A DNA stretch of 64,000 bases from CAYOZN01 sp964408455 (GTDB lineage Bacteria > Planctomycetota > Phycisphaerae > UBA1845 > UTPLA1). The notes beneath the pieces are model-generated. The model was not told the origin of the DNA and did no database searches. It worked only from the letters and a program-made list of their open reading frames with translations. This document shows, in pieces, positions 1 through 9,363 of the stretch; position 1 is the stretch's first letter; each line of letters starts with the position of its first letter. Where the stretch lies: contig CAYOZN010000017.1 of NCBI GenBank assembly GCA_964408455.1, positions 46,708 to 110,707 of the forward strand, read 5' to 3'. The translations under genes were made by a program, and so were the position numbers.

Positions 1-146
1 TTGTTCTGGGCGTTGGCGATGTACTGATCGTATCTCCAGAGACCGTTCAATCGCTTGCCCAGCTCGTTGATCAGGTCGAGGTCGTGGTCCATGCAGCCCT
101 GACTCGCCCGAACACGTTCGAAACGTCCTTCCGGAAGCGTCGCCAT
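1..146 (-). CDS. Hypothetical protein, N-terminal part only (runs off the window)
   Basis: An open frame of 48 codons starts at ATG 146-144 and continues past base 1, so only the N-terminus is visible. It is acidic and helical in character (motifs DHDLDLINELGKRL and LWRYDQYIANA) and has no signal peptide. I do not recognise the family. Helical segments of this kind occur in small stress-associated bacterial proteins, but that is only a resemblance. It lies just downstream of, and in the same direction as, the Hsp20 gene, so co-expression is possible. The frame could be chance, but the codon choice resembles the neighbouring real genes. Confidence 0.5.
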   Translation of the reverse strand, partial: MATLPEGRFERVRASQGCMDHDLDLINELGKRLNGLWRYDQYIANAQN

Positions 147-209
147 GACATGCCCTCCCGCTGAGCAGACGCGCATCTGCGCGCCTTCAGCGAAAACGGT
201 CAAGATATC

Positions 210-638
210 TCACTGGATGCTGATCTGCCGCGGCGGACCTGACGGCACCTTGTGGAGTGTCAATCCGAGGACATCATTTCGGAATTTTGCTTCGATCCGC
301 GCAGGATCAATGTTGGCGGGAAGCGTGACGTTCCACTCGAATCGCATGGGACGATTCGGCTGTCCATGCCGGGGCAGCGTGCTGCGGTAAGGAATGCGGT
401 CGGCAATCACGATGAGTTCGCCGTCATCGACTTCGACGAACACATCGCCGCGACGGAAGCCGTGAAGCGGCATGCTCATGGTCACGCTCGAAGCGTTTTC
501 ACAGACTTCCACCGGACAATCTGCGGGGGCGGGCCGGTCCTCGGGCCAGTTTCCAAGTGCCCGATCCAGCTCTCGCCGGGCCTGCACCATCGCATCGTGC
601 CAAAATCGACGAGGCCTCTGAACTGCGACGTTCAACAT
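210..638 (-). CDS. Hsp20/alpha-crystallin family small heat-shock protein
   Basis: Predicted cytoplasmic ATP-independent holdase that binds unfolding proteins under stress. The 142-residue product has the Hsp20 beta-sandwich: a VEVCENASSVTMSMPLHGF strand pair near residue 45, then VFVEVDDGELIVIADR, and the C-terminal signature block beginning WNVTLPANIDPARIEAKFRN, ending in LGLTLHK. The ATG at 638 is chosen because a GGAGGG ribosome site lies about 8 bases upstream; a longer frame starting at 680 lacks one. The core GVLTL-type motif is changed to GLTLHK, but the fold signature is clear. It sits beside a small membrane protein at the edge of a stress-gene island, consistent with its role. Confidence 0.85.
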   Translation of the reverse strand: MLNVAVQRPRRFWHDAMVQARRELDRALGNWPEDRPAPADCPVEVCENASSVTMSMPLHGFRRGDVFVEVDDGELIVIADRIPYRSTLPRHGQPNRPMRFEWNVTLPANIDPARIEAKFRNDVLGLTLHKVPSGPPRQISIQ

Positions 639-693
639 GGCGAAACCCTCCGTGCAATGCCCCGCACATCGAAAAGTCAACCATCGTTAGAAT

Positions 694-834
694 TCAGAGG
701 ACCCAGTAGTCGCTGATATACGTCACCAGGCTGAAGACGGCTCCGATCGCCACGCCCATCGCCAGGATGGCTGCGATCTCCAGCTTCTGTACCGATGAAA
801 ACACGGTTCTTGACATGTCATGGGTTCGTTTCAT
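694..834 (-). CDS. Small single-pass membrane protein (46 aa), unknown function
   Basis: A 46-codon frame from ATG 834 to TGA 694. The N-terminal third is polar and basic (MKRTHDMSRTVFSSVQKLE). It is followed by one hydrophobic helix (IAAILAMGVAIGAVFSLV, about residues 20-37) and a short aromatic end (TYISDYWVL). An AAAGGGAC sequence about 8 bases upstream can act as ribosome site; ATG at codon 7 is an alternative start. It lies 55 bases upstream of the Hsp20 start in the same direction, so the two may be co-transcribed. Function unknown. The clean helix and spacing make it more likely real than chance. Confidence 0.55.
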   Translation of the reverse strand: MKRTHDMSRTVFSSVQKLEIAAILAMGVAIGAVFSLVTYISDYWVL

Positions 835-1455
835 CCTTAGAGTCCCTTTCTTTCGAGTTGCCGCCGTGCCGCCTCATATCTCCAGGTGCATTCAATCAGC
901 TGTTAATTCCACGGACGTTGACAAGGGTACGAATTGCGGGGGGCTGCGTGAATCGGGCCCCTCCGGAATCGTTCGCCCCGACTCTCTTAGCCGCTGTGGG
1001 GGAAACCCCGATCGCGCCGCTCAGTCAGCGGCGGAGGTTTTTCGTAAAATCCTGTGGGAAATAACGAACCTGCCACACCGACGTCAGCCGTTTGCGAAAA
1101 CTCGGCCTCGGGAATTTATTCCGATTCCTGAAGTCGAGGGCAGACCCGCTGCTTTTCTGCCGCGGTATATCAGGCACCCTGCCAATAACCAAATTGCGAG
1201 TTCTTCCGCCGGCAGGGTTGCAAAACAGCTTCCGTGCGTGAAATGAAGGCCCACGCCCCGCCATTCTTGCCGTTCGTGCGATGCCAACGGTGGAACATTC
1301 GCAGGGCGTCTCGGTATCCGCTTTTCGGGCGTGCAGGCGTCGATCGTCGTCGGTAAGCTGAAACACGGTAACGACGCGGGTAACCGGCCCGGGCCCATCC
1401 GATTCATCCGGTCTCTCGGGCTGCCGCATCTCTCTTCGCAGCGAGCAGAGCTCCT
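835..1455. other. Intergenic region without a convincing gene
   Basis: About 620 bases lie between the divergent 46-aa membrane gene and the CheB/CheR fusion. Several frames are open but none has a plausible start, ribosome site or protein-like composition. It must hold the promoters of both flanking transcripts, but I could not find a hexamer pair good enough to call. Confidence 0.5.
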
Positions 1456-4400
1456 ATGGCCAGCAGGAAGAAACCCAGAACGGCTGCCTCCAGGCCGCGT
1501 ACTTCCAATTCCGGGCGGCCGGCGGGCGAGAAAACTGGCAAAAAGCCCGCGCCGGCAAAACAGGGCCGCGACGCAAAGGCCGCCGAGAATCGCGGCGTAC
1601 CAAAAGACAAGGGCAAGGCCCCTGCACGGGGAACAAAACCGGGCAGGACGGATATTGCTTCCCGCGATGGTGAGACCGAAGTACGGGCAAACGAGCTGCC
1701 GCGAAACTCAAGCGATCCAGGCAAGTTTCCCATCGTCGGCGTCGGCGCCTCGGCCGGAGGCCTCGAAGCCCTGCAGGAACTCTTCGGCGCCATGCCGACC
1801 GACACGGGCGTCGCCTTCGTCGTCATCACCCACATGCATCGCGATCACGTCAGCTTGCTGCCCGAATTGCTGGCGCGAACGACGAGCATGCCGGTCATCG
1901 AAGCGCACGACGGTCAGACCGTCGAAGCCGACCGCGTCTATGTTGCGCCGCCCGGCGATGAGTTGACGATCGAAGGCGGCATTCTTCGCCGCGGCCAGCC
2001 CAGCGCCGATTTCAAGACGCCAATTGACTCCTTCCTCCGCTCGCTGGCCCGCGATCAGCGCGGGTTCGCCATCTGCATTGTGCTCTCGGGAACAGGCAGC
2101 GATGGAACGCTGGGGCTGCGGGCCATCAAGAGCGAAGCGGGAATGGCGATGGTGCAGTCGCCACAGTCGGCGAAGTTTGCCGGCATGCCGTCCAGCGCCC
2201 AGGCCACCGGGCTTGCCGACTTCAGCCTGTCGCCGCGCGACATGCCGGAGAAGCTCGTCGGTTACGTCCATGGCATCCGCAGCCGGACGGTCGCGCAGAT
2301 CGAGCAGGACAGGGTTTCGATTCCCGACGAGCCGTTCAGGCAGGTTCTCGCCGTGCTTCGCGTGCGCACCGGCAACGACTTCAGCACCTACAAGATCAGC
2401 ACCATCCAGCGACGAATTCTGCGCCGCATGTTCGTGCAGCACATCGACTCGCCTCACGAATACGCCCGGTTCCTCAAGGAGAACAAACACGAGGCGCAAC
2501 TGCTCTTTCGCGACCTGTTGATTACGGTCACCAACTTCTTCCGCGATCCCGGCGCATTTGATGCCCTCGGCGAGTGCCTCCACGAAGCCATCATGGCGCG
2601 CAAGGGCGACGATGCCTACCGCGTCTGGATCCCCGGTTGTGCCACCGGAGAAGAGGCCTACTCCGTGGCGATCGTCGTTCGCGAGGTGATGCAGCACCTG
2701 GAACGCGACGTGGACGTGCAGATCTTTGCCACCGATCTGGATCCGCGGGCGATCGATGCAGCGCGGAGCGGCGTCTTTTCGAGCGGTATCACGTCGGACG
2801 TATCGCCAACCCGGCTCAGAAAGTACTTCACGACGGAGAGCGAGCACTTCCGCATCTGCAAAGAAATCCGCGACATGATCATCTTTGCGCCGCAGAACGT
2901 GCTGAGCGATCCGCCGTTCACGCGGCTCGATCTGATCGTCTGTCGCAATCTGCTGATCTATTTCGGAACAGAACAGCAACAGCGGCTGCTGCCCACTTTT
3001 CACTACGCCCTGCGGCCCAACGGACTGCTCTTCCTGGGCCCGTCGGAGACCATCGGCCGTCTGGATGAGCTGTTTGTCATCGTCGATCGCAAGTGCAAGA
3101 TCTACCGGCGCAAGGAAGTCCAGAACCGGCAGCTTAAGGGGCTTCTGGATCTGGATTTGTTGCGGGGCCGCACCATGACGCCCGAGCTGGCGCCGGTGCG
3201 AGGCGTCCGGCCACCTCCCTATCGCGCCCTGCGCACCGAGGGCCAGGTTCACCGCTTTCTGCTGTCGCGGTTTGCTCCTCCCTGCATCATTGTCGACGAC
3301 AACGGCGACGTCGTGCACATCCACGGGCGCGTCGGGCTGTATTTCGAACCGGCGCAGGGAGAGCCCAGCAACAACGTCCTTAAGATGGCGCGCCAGGGGC
3401 TGGCCACTCCGCTGGCCAGCGCCCTGCGCAAGGCCGCGACCCAGAAGTCAGCCGTCGAACGACGGAACGTCACCGTGAAGTCGAACGGCGACAGCCAGAC
3501 AGTCGATATCCAGATCTCTCCCATCGAAGAACCGGAATCCTTTCGCGGGCTTTATCTGATCAGCCTGCGCCCCTCGGTCGAGCGCCCGAAAAAAATCAGT
3601 AAACCCGCGGGCGAGTCGGCGTACGACGATCAGTCCGCCCATCTGGCCGAAGTCGAAGCAGAATTGCAGCACGCGAAGGAGTCACTGCAATCGACCGTTG
3701 AAGAGCTGGAATCCTCCAACGAGGAGCTCAAGTCTGCCAACGAGGAACTTCAGTCGATGAACGAGGAACTCCAGAGCAGCAACGAGGAATTGGAGACCTC
3801 GAAGGAAGAAATGCAGTCGCTGACGGAAGAGTTAACGACGGTTAACACCGAGTTGAGCTCCAAGGTTGAAGAATTGTCGCATGCGAACGACGATATGCAG
3901 AACCTGCTCAATGGTCTTGAAGTCGCCAGCATCTACCTGGATGAAAACCTGTGCGTGAAGCGATATACGGAACAGGCGCGCGAACTGATTAACCTGATGC
4001 CGTCCGACATCGGCCGCCCCCTCAGCGATCTGGCCATGCAAATCGAATATCCCAATCTGATCGACGATTGCAGGCAGGTATTGAAAAATCTGGATCGACG
4101 CGAGCGGGAGATTCGTTCTTCCGACGGCAAGTGGCTCATGATGCGCATCCTCCCGTATCGAACGTCGCAGAACGTGATCGCGGGCGTCGTCGTCACCTTC
4201 GTGGCGATCGACCGTCTCAAGCACGCCGAGATCAGCGCCCGCGCCGCATACGAATTCTTCCACGACATCGTGGAGACGGTGCGAGCGCCGCTGCTGGTGC
4301 TGGATTCCGATCTTCGGGTGCGGACGGCCAACGACTTTTTCTATCAGAACTTCGATCTGACGCCGGAAATGGTCGAGAATCGCCTTATTTACGAGATCGC

Positions 4401-4611
4401 GGATGGCCAGTGGGACATACCGCGCCTGCGGGAACTGCTCGAGGATATTCTGCCGCAGAATTCCACGTTCAACGATTTTGTCATCGAGCACGATTTTGCA
4501 CGCATCGGCCGCCGGAAGATCGTGCTCAACGCCAGGAGGCTGAAGGGCGAATCCGATCGCGGAGAATTGATCCTGCTGGCCATGGAAAGCGTTCGGAACC
4601 AGGCTAAATGA
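1456..4611 (+). CDS. CheB methylesterase / CheR methyltransferase / PAS fusion protein
   Basis: Large 1051-residue cytoplasmic hybrid. After a basic, low-complexity N-terminus (1-90) comes a CheB esterase domain (about 91-280) with GVGASAGG (Ser99), ITHMHRDH (His126) and SGTGSDG (Asp216) as the catalytic triad. A CheR domain (about 290-560) follows, with the SAM-binding IPGCATGEEAYS loop near 393 and VCRNLLIYF near 495. A heptad-rich coiled coil (about 728-818) with repeated EELxSxNEEL leads into two PAS-like domains (about 820-1045). CheB normally demethylates and CheR methylates chemoreceptor glutamates. Here no receptor, CheA or CheY is nearby, so it probably acts in a non-motility signalling pathway. 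Its stop overlaps the next gene's start (ATGA), implying translational coupling to the kinase. Confidence 0.93.
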   Translation: MASRKKPRTAASRPRTSNSGRPAGEKTGKKPAPAKQGRDAKAAENRGVPKDKGKAPARGTKPGRTDIASRDGETEVRANELPRNSSDPGKFPIVGVGASAGGLEALQELFGAMPTDTGVAFVVITHMHRDHVSLLPELLARTTSMPVIEAHDGQTVEADRVYVAPPGDELTIEGGILRRGQPSADFKTPIDSFLRSLARDQRGFAICIVLSGTGSDGTLGLRAIKSEAGMAMVQSPQSAKFAGMPSSAQATGLADFSLSPRDMPEKLVGYVHGIRSRTVAQIEQDRVSIPDEPFRQVLAVLRVRTGNDFSTYKISTIQRRILRRMFVQHIDSPHEYARFLKENKHEAQLLFRDLLITVTNFFRDPGAFDALGECLHEAIMARKGDDAYRVWIPGCATGEEAYSVAIVVREVMQHLERDVDVQIFATDLDPRAIDAARSGVFSSGITSDVSPTRLRKYFTTESEHFRICKEIRDMIIFAPQNVLSDPPFTRLDLIVCRNLLIYFGTEQQQRLLPTFHYALRPNGLLFLGPSETIGRLDELFVIVDRKCKIYRRKEVQNRQLKGLLDLDLLRGRTMTPELAPVRGVRPPPYRALRTEGQVHRFLLSRFAPPCIIVDDNGDVVHIHGRVGLYFEPAQGEPSNNVLKMARQGLATPLASALRKAATQKSAVERRNVTVKSNGDSQTVDIQISPIEEPESFRGLYLISLRPSVERPKKISKPAGESAYDDQSAHLAEVEAELQHAKESLQSTVEELESSNEELKSANEELQSMNEELQSSNEELETSKEEMQSLTEELTTVNTELSSKVEELSHANDDMQNLLNGLEVASIYLDENLCVKRYTEQARELINLMPSDIGRPLSDLAMQIEYPNLIDDCRQVLKNLDRREREIRSSDGKWLMMRILPYRTSQNVIAGVVVTFVAIDRLKHAEISARAAYEFFHDIVETVRAPLLVLDSDLRVRTANDFFYQNFDLTPEMVENRLIYEIADGQWDIPRLRELLEDILPQNSTFNDFVIEHDFARIGRRKIVLNARRLKGESDRGELILLAMESVRNQAK

Positions 4612-7600
4612 AGAACACCAGGCCACGACCGAAACGGTCAGCATCGGACCTCCGCCGTCAGGCCGAGGCCCGCGCGACGCCCGGTTCGCAGGAAGTGCTC
4701 AGCCTGGCGCCCGGCGAAGTGAAGGATCTCGTCCACGAGCTTCATGTCCACCAGGTCGAGCTTGAAATTCGAAACAAGGACCTGCTGGATACGCAACACC
4801 AGCTCGCAGTGGCCCGCGATCGGTACCAGCATCTCTACGAATTCGCGCCGGTGGGCTACATCACCCTCGATCGTCGCGCGCTCATCACCCACGTCAATGC
4901 CGCGGCAGCGTTTTTGCTGGCAAAGCGCCACGACCAACTCGTCGGCACCCGGCTCGAAACGCACGTGGCGGAGCAGGATCGCGACGCGTGCTACCTGCTG
5001 ATGCAGCGCGCGGCGAGTCGCGCGGGCGCCCATTGCGGCCAATTTCGAATCGATGCCAGAACGGAGGACGGTGAATGGCGGTGGGCGGCCGTCGAGCTGA
5101 AATGGGTCGAGATTGAGAGTGACGATGGCGAATGGCGTGCCACGCTGCACGACATCACCGAGCAGAAGCGGGGAGAGGCCGCGCTCCGCGACGGCGAAGA
5201 GCGCCTGCGGCTCGCCTTGCAGTCCAGCCGGATGTACACCTGGACGTGGAATATTCCGTCGGGCCGGATTTCTCCGTCTGTCGACGCCGCCGAGATCATC
5301 GGCGTGGCCGCGCCGTTCGCCGAGGCAGAGGGGCGCGCCATTATTCACCCGGACGACCTCGAACGGCTGGTGGCCGAATTCATGCAGGCGATTGCCAACC
5401 GAACGGACGTGGCGACCGATTGCCGAGTGTTGCGGCCCGATACCGGCCGGGAGGTCTGGATCCATATCCGCGGCACGGTGGAATACGACGAAAACCGCAA
5501 ACCGGTACGGATGCTTGGCACGTCGATGGACATCGACGATCGCAAGAAGGCCGAAGAAGCGCGTCGAATTCTCAGCGAGCAGCTTCAACAGGAACTCTCA
5601 GATGCGCGGCAACTTCAGGGGATCAGTACGGCGCTGATTCGGCAGGAGAATCCCAATGCCCTGTATGCCCGGATCATCAATGCCGCGGCGGCGATGATGC
5701 GATCTGAGATGGCCACCATGCAGGTTTATGACGCCGGCCGTGAAGCTCTGCGCCTGATCGCATGGAAAGACCTGCACCCCGAATCCGCCGAATTCTGGGC
5801 GTGGGTGAGCGCCGAGGCGGGTACGACCTGCGGCCTGGCCCTGGGCACCGGCGAACGCGTCGTCGTGCCCGACATCGAACAGTGCGGCTTCACGGGCCCT
5901 CACCTGGAGGCCTATCGCAAGTCGGGCATTCGAGCCGTGCAGTCGACGCCGCTCAAATCCCGAGACGGGAAGTTTGTCGGCATGATCTCGACGCACTGGC
6001 GATCGCCGCACCAGCCGACTGACCGCGATTTTCGCACTTTTGACGTGCTGGCGCGCCAGGCCGCCGACCTGCTGGAGCGGGCTTTGGCCGAGGAGGCGCT
6101 GCGGGCAAGCGAAGACAAGTTTCGCACCATTTTCGAGCATGCATCGACGGGGATGGCCCTGATCGCGCCGGATGGGCGACTGACGATGGTCAACCAGCAG
6201 TGCTGCAACCGGCATGGCTATTCGCGGGAAGAACTCATCAACAAGCCGGTTCTTGAACTAACCCACCCGGATGATGTGCCGGCGCTGGAGCGGCAGTTGA
6301 ACCGCATCCGCAACGGCATCTGCGATTCCTTCGCGCTGGAGTCGCGCGTCGTCGCCAAGGACGGCACCATCACCTGGCATTCGCTGACCGTGGCCGGCGT
6401 TCGCAACGCCGTTGGCGATCTGCTTTATTTCATCAAGGTGTTTGAAGACATCACCCGCGACAAGATGTACGAGGCGGAACTGGAGCGGCGGGTCCGATCG
6501 CGCACGGCCCTGCTGCGGCTGATGAACAACGTCACGGTGGCGGCCAATGCCGCGAACACCGTCGACGAGTCGCTTCGATACGCGCTACAGGCAATCTGCG
6601 AGTACCAGAACGGCGGCGTTGGCCATGCAAGCCTTCTACACCTCGAGTCCGCCGTGCTTTCGTCGGACGTCTGGTATGCCTCCGATCCCGGCGATCTTGC
6701 CGCCGTGCAGAAGATGGTGAAGAACCGGCGCAATGCCGGACGGCGCAAGACCATCGACGAAGTGATCGCGTCGCGCGAGCCCGTTTGGATTGACGACATC
6801 GTGGTCGCCGCCTCGCCAGCCGGCGGGAAGCACTGGGCGCACGCCGGATCGATGCGTGCCGTGCTGATGGTGCCGGTGCTGATCTCGAACCAGGTGGTGG
6901 CGATCCTCGAGGTCTATGGGAAGCACCCGTTGCGCCGGGACGGCGGATTGCTCGATGTGCTGAAGGGCATCGGAATTCAACTCGGGCACGTGCTCGAGCG
7001 CAAGGACTTTGAGCGCCGCGTGGCTGATTTGACGGCGGAGGAGCAGCGTCGCATGGGGCTGTTTCTTCACGACAGCGTGAGTCAGCAGCTGACCGGGCTT
7101 CGCCTGCTGGCGACGACGCTGCATCGCGAGCTGTCGCCGACCGGCTCGCAGTTCAAGGAGCGGGTCGCGCATATCATGGAAGGCGCGGAAGTGGCTCAGC
7201 AGCAGGTGCGGGCGCTCATGAAGGGCCTGATGCCGGTAGAGGTGGCCGCGGGAGGGCTGATGAGTTCCATCGAGGAACTCGCGGACCGGGCGTGCCGGAC
7301 TCACGAAATCGAATGCCGGTTTACGTGTCCGCGCCCCATCGATGTCGACAACAACACCGTGGCGACGCAGTTGTACTATGTCGCCCGGGAGGCCGTTCAC
7401 AACGCAACGAAACACGCTCATCCCAAGCATATCGACATCAAGCTTGCATCGCGCCGGCGTGCACTGACGCTCTCGGTCAAGGATGATGGCGACGGCATTC
7501 CCGAAGGAAACGGGGCGACCGGCGGAATGGGTTTGCGCATCATGCGCTATCGATGCGAATTGATCGGCGGTCGCTTCGAGGTGGACTCCAGGCCGGGCAA

Positions 7601-7655
7601 AGGCACAATGGTAAGCTGTACGCTGGCCGAGGGCTGGCGACTGGGCGAAGAGTAA
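4608..7655 (+). CDS. Multi-PAS/GAF sensor histidine kinase, NarL-type (HisKA_3)
   Basis: A 1015-residue soluble kinase with no membrane segment. A short coiled region (40-70) precedes PAS domains at about 75-195 and 198-315, GAF at 340-500, PAS at 502-620 and a second GAF at 640-800. The dimerisation/phosphoacceptor region is HisKA_3 type, with FLHDSVSQQLTGL giving His821. The ATPase has REAVHNATKHA (N box), DDGDGI and GGMGLRIM (G boxes). It autophosphorylates and should pass phosphate to a LuxR/NarL-type response regulator, but none is encoded in this window. Its ATG overlaps the stop of the CheB/CheR fusion by four bases, so the two are made together and probably work in one complex. Confidence 0.92.
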   Translation: MKNTRPRPKRSASDLRRQAEARATPGSQEVLSLAPGEVKDLVHELHVHQVELEIRNKDLLDTQHQLAVARDRYQHLYEFAPVGYITLDRRALITHVNAAAAFLLAKRHDQLVGTRLETHVAEQDRDACYLLMQRAASRAGAHCGQFRIDARTEDGEWRWAAVELKWVEIESDDGEWRATLHDITEQKRGEAALRDGEERLRLALQSSRMYTWTWNIPSGRISPSVDAAEIIGVAAPFAEAEGRAIIHPDDLERLVAEFMQAIANRTDVATDCRVLRPDTGREVWIHIRGTVEYDENRKPVRMLGTSMDIDDRKKAEEARRILSEQLQQELSDARQLQGISTALIRQENPNALYARIINAAAAMMRSEMATMQVYDAGREALRLIAWKDLHPESAEFWAWVSAEAGTTCGLALGTGERVVVPDIEQCGFTGPHLEAYRKSGIRAVQSTPLKSRDGKFVGMISTHWRSPHQPTDRDFRTFDVLARQAADLLERALAEEALRASEDKFRTIFEHASTGMALIAPDGRLTMVNQQCCNRHGYSREELINKPVLELTHPDDVPALERQLNRIRNGICDSFALESRVVAKDGTITWHSLTVAGVRNAVGDLLYFIKVFEDITRDKMYEAELERRVRSRTALLRLMNNVTVAANAANTVDESLRYALQAICEYQNGGVGHASLLHLESAVLSSDVWYASDPGDLAAVQKMVKNRRNAGRRKTIDEVIASREPVWIDDIVVAASPAGGKHWAHAGSMRAVLMVPVLISNQVVAILEVYGKHPLRRDGGLLDVLKGIGIQLGHVLERKDFERRVADLTAEEQRRMGLFLHDSVSQQLTGLRLLATTLHRELSPTGSQFKERVAHIMEGAEVAQQQVRALMKGLMPVEVAAGGLMSSIEELADRACRTHEIECRFTCPRPIDVDNNTVATQLYYVAREAVHNATKHAHPKHIDIKLASRRRALTLSVKDDGDGIPEGNGATGGMGLRIMRYRCELIGGRFEVDSRPGKGTMVSCTLAEGWRLGEE

Positions 7656-7774
7656 GCCGGTCCGCATGCCGGCTGGCGGCGTGGTCCATATCGACTCGCG
7701 CGTCAATCATGCGGGCCCCGGCACGGGGCTGACGGAATCCCATTCAGACACAGGGCAGCGCAGCCGCCGCCCGG

Positions 7775-7825
7775 AAAAAAAACGACGACCGATCGAGCAA
7801 GATCATTGCCCGGCGGTCGTCGTTT
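7775..7825 (-). terminator. Rho-independent terminator for the 7860-9263 gene
   Basis: A perfect 12-base inverted repeat (AAACGACGACCG at 7780-7791 and its complement at 7814-7825) encloses a 22-base loop. Read on the minus strand it is followed by a run of eight T (7775-7782). It lies 35 bases past the stop of the minus-strand gene. Confidence 0.85.
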
Positions 7826-7859
7826 GAGCGATGTCTATGCGTGCGCAGGTTCGACTGCG

Positions 7860-9263
7860 TCAGTCGTTGTACTGGCTGCGGTCGTTGTACGGGCTGCGGT
7901 CGTTAGACTGGCTGCGGTCGTTAAACTGGCTGCGGTCGTTGTTGCTATTCCACTGCTCGTCGTTCTGCTGGGTGGTGAAGCGCGTCTGCCGGAACGGCGA
8001 CACCGTTCCGGGAGCGCGCGAGAGTGTGAGAACCTCGCCATTGCTGAGGCGAAGCTGTTCTGCAAAGAGGGCGACGCGATCGTCGATCCGCCCGCGATTG
8101 CCCAGCACCGCAATCTGGTCGCCCTGGTTGAGGTCCAGGCTCTGGGCCGCCTTCGCGGAACCGAGATCGACCTGCACGATGTTGCCGCTGTTGGTGCGGA
8201 TCCGGGCGATGGCATGTTCGCGACCGGTCTGGTTGATCATCATGCGCTGAATGCCGACGATGGTCCCTTCGAGCTTCTGCTGCGACTGGGAGCGGTCGCG
8301 GCGGATGGTGATGTGCTGGTTGTTGCTCTGGATGCGCGAGGCCCGCAGCATGCGCCGATCGTTGATCTGTCCCTGGCGGCCGAAGACGGTAATGGTGTCG
8401 CCGCGGCGTAGATTCAGTTCGTCGATCTTGCTTCGGGGGCCGAGGTCCGCCTTGACGATGCCGCGGCTCGTTTCGATCCTGCCGACGACATGGGGCTCAT
8501 CCATGTTGTCGAGGTTGATCAGGCGGAGATCGACCAGTTCGCCCTGTACGCGGAAGTCGCGCCCGCTCCGCTGCCCGGTGCGGCGCATCTGAGCCTGCCC
8601 GGATCGCAAGTCGCGTCGGCGGACCTGATCCAGGTCCGCGACCCAGATGTATTCATACACGTCGAAGTGGCCGTCGTTATTGATGTCGTAGCCGATGAAT
8701 GCCCAGTCCGCGTCGGATCCATCGGTGGGAGAGTCGGTCCAGCCGCGGCGGGTAATTCGCGTGAAGGAGTCGTCGCGATTCATGGAATCCGACATCCAAT
8801 CACCGGAACCGCTTTGGAACCGGCCCGAGCGGCGATTCTGATCGAAGCCGCGATTATCCTCGTCCCAGTAGGTGTCTTCGTATTGCGAGACCGATCGGCC
8901 GGACTGTCGGCCAAATTGATCGTTGCGTTCCGTGTATTCGTCGCCGTATTGAGAATCAAACTGGCGATCGCTCTGCCAGTCATCCTGCCCGCGGATGGAT
9001 GAGCGATCCTGGTATGTGTCATCCTGATCGAAAGTTGAACGGTATCGGCTCGAATGCATGTCGTCCGAATATTCGTCGATATACTCGTCGTCCCCGGTGT
9101 TGTAGCGCTCTTCGTATCGCGAGCCGGTTTGATCGGATCTCCGGTCGAGATCGTCCTGGCTCTGGGCGGCCGCGTTGATGGGCAGAAGCCCCAGGGCGCA
9201 TGCGCAAACCCCGATGCTGGCCAGTCGTCGCGCGAGAGGTCGGTTGTAGAGTCTTTCTGTCAT
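7860..9263 (-). CDS. Secreted EF-hand-like protein with duplicated beta domains
   Basis: A 467-residue product with a signal peptide (hydrophobic SIGVCACALGLLPINAAA, cleavage near residue 33), then about 150 residues rich in Asp, Arg, Gln and Ser. A calcium-loop motif, DINNDGHFDVYEY, follows near residue 195. Two similar beta-rich modules come next (about 240-330 and 335-420), each with GRI/ARI...DLG...L..GD.I.V.G..G.I.DR. They resemble OB-fold or SH3-like repeats. The protein ends in NDRSQ-type repeats. Function is unknown; calcium binding and an extracellular or periplasmic location are inferred. The start has a GAGGAG ribosome site about 7 bases upstream. A strong terminator lies downstream. 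Confidence 0.75.
   Translation of the reverse strand: MTERLYNRPLARRLASIGVCACALGLLPINAAAQSQDDLDRRSDQTGSRYEERYNTGDDEYIDEYSDDMHSSRYRSTFDQDDTYQDRSSIRGQDDWQSDRQFDSQYGDEYTERNDQFGRQSGRSVSQYEDTYWDEDNRGFDQNRRSGRFQSGSGDWMSDSMNRDDSFTRITRRGWTDSPTDGSDADWAFIGYDINNDGHFDVYEYIWVADLDQVRRRDLRSGQAQMRRTGQRSGRDFRVQGELVDLRLINLDNMDEPHVVGRIETSRGIVKADLGPRSKIDELNLRRGDTITVFGRQGQINDRRMLRASRIQSNNQHITIRRDRSQSQQKLEGTIVGIQRMMINQTGREHAIARIRTNSGNIVQVDLGSAKAAQSLDLNQGDQIAVLGNRGRIDDRVALFAEQLRLSNGEVLTLSRAPGTVSPFRQTRFTTQQNDEQWNSNNDRSQFNDRSQSNDRSPYNDRSQYND
7866..7937 (-). repeat. Four tandem 18-bp repeats in the 3' end of a coding region
   Basis: Four copies of an 18-base unit (period exact at 7866, 7884, 7902 and 7920) encode the C-terminal hexapeptide repeat NDRSQ(F/S/Y) of the overlapping protein. 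The units differ by one to three bases each. Such in-frame repeats can change copy number by slippage without disrupting the frame. Confidence 0.85.
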
Positions 9264-9363
9264 GTTCGCTCCTCGGTTGAAATGGGTGCCTGTTTACCAA
9301 ATCCTGACGTTAATTGCTTACTTTCGAAACCGGCACGTGCGCGGTTAGTCGTCGTACCAGTCG

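Noticed and set aside
1708..3324. Long antisense open frame inside the CheB/CheR gene
   Set aside because: It is a high-GC shadow frame with Arg/Asp/His-rich composition, no ribosome site and no domain signal; the plus-strand frame has clear catalytic motifs.
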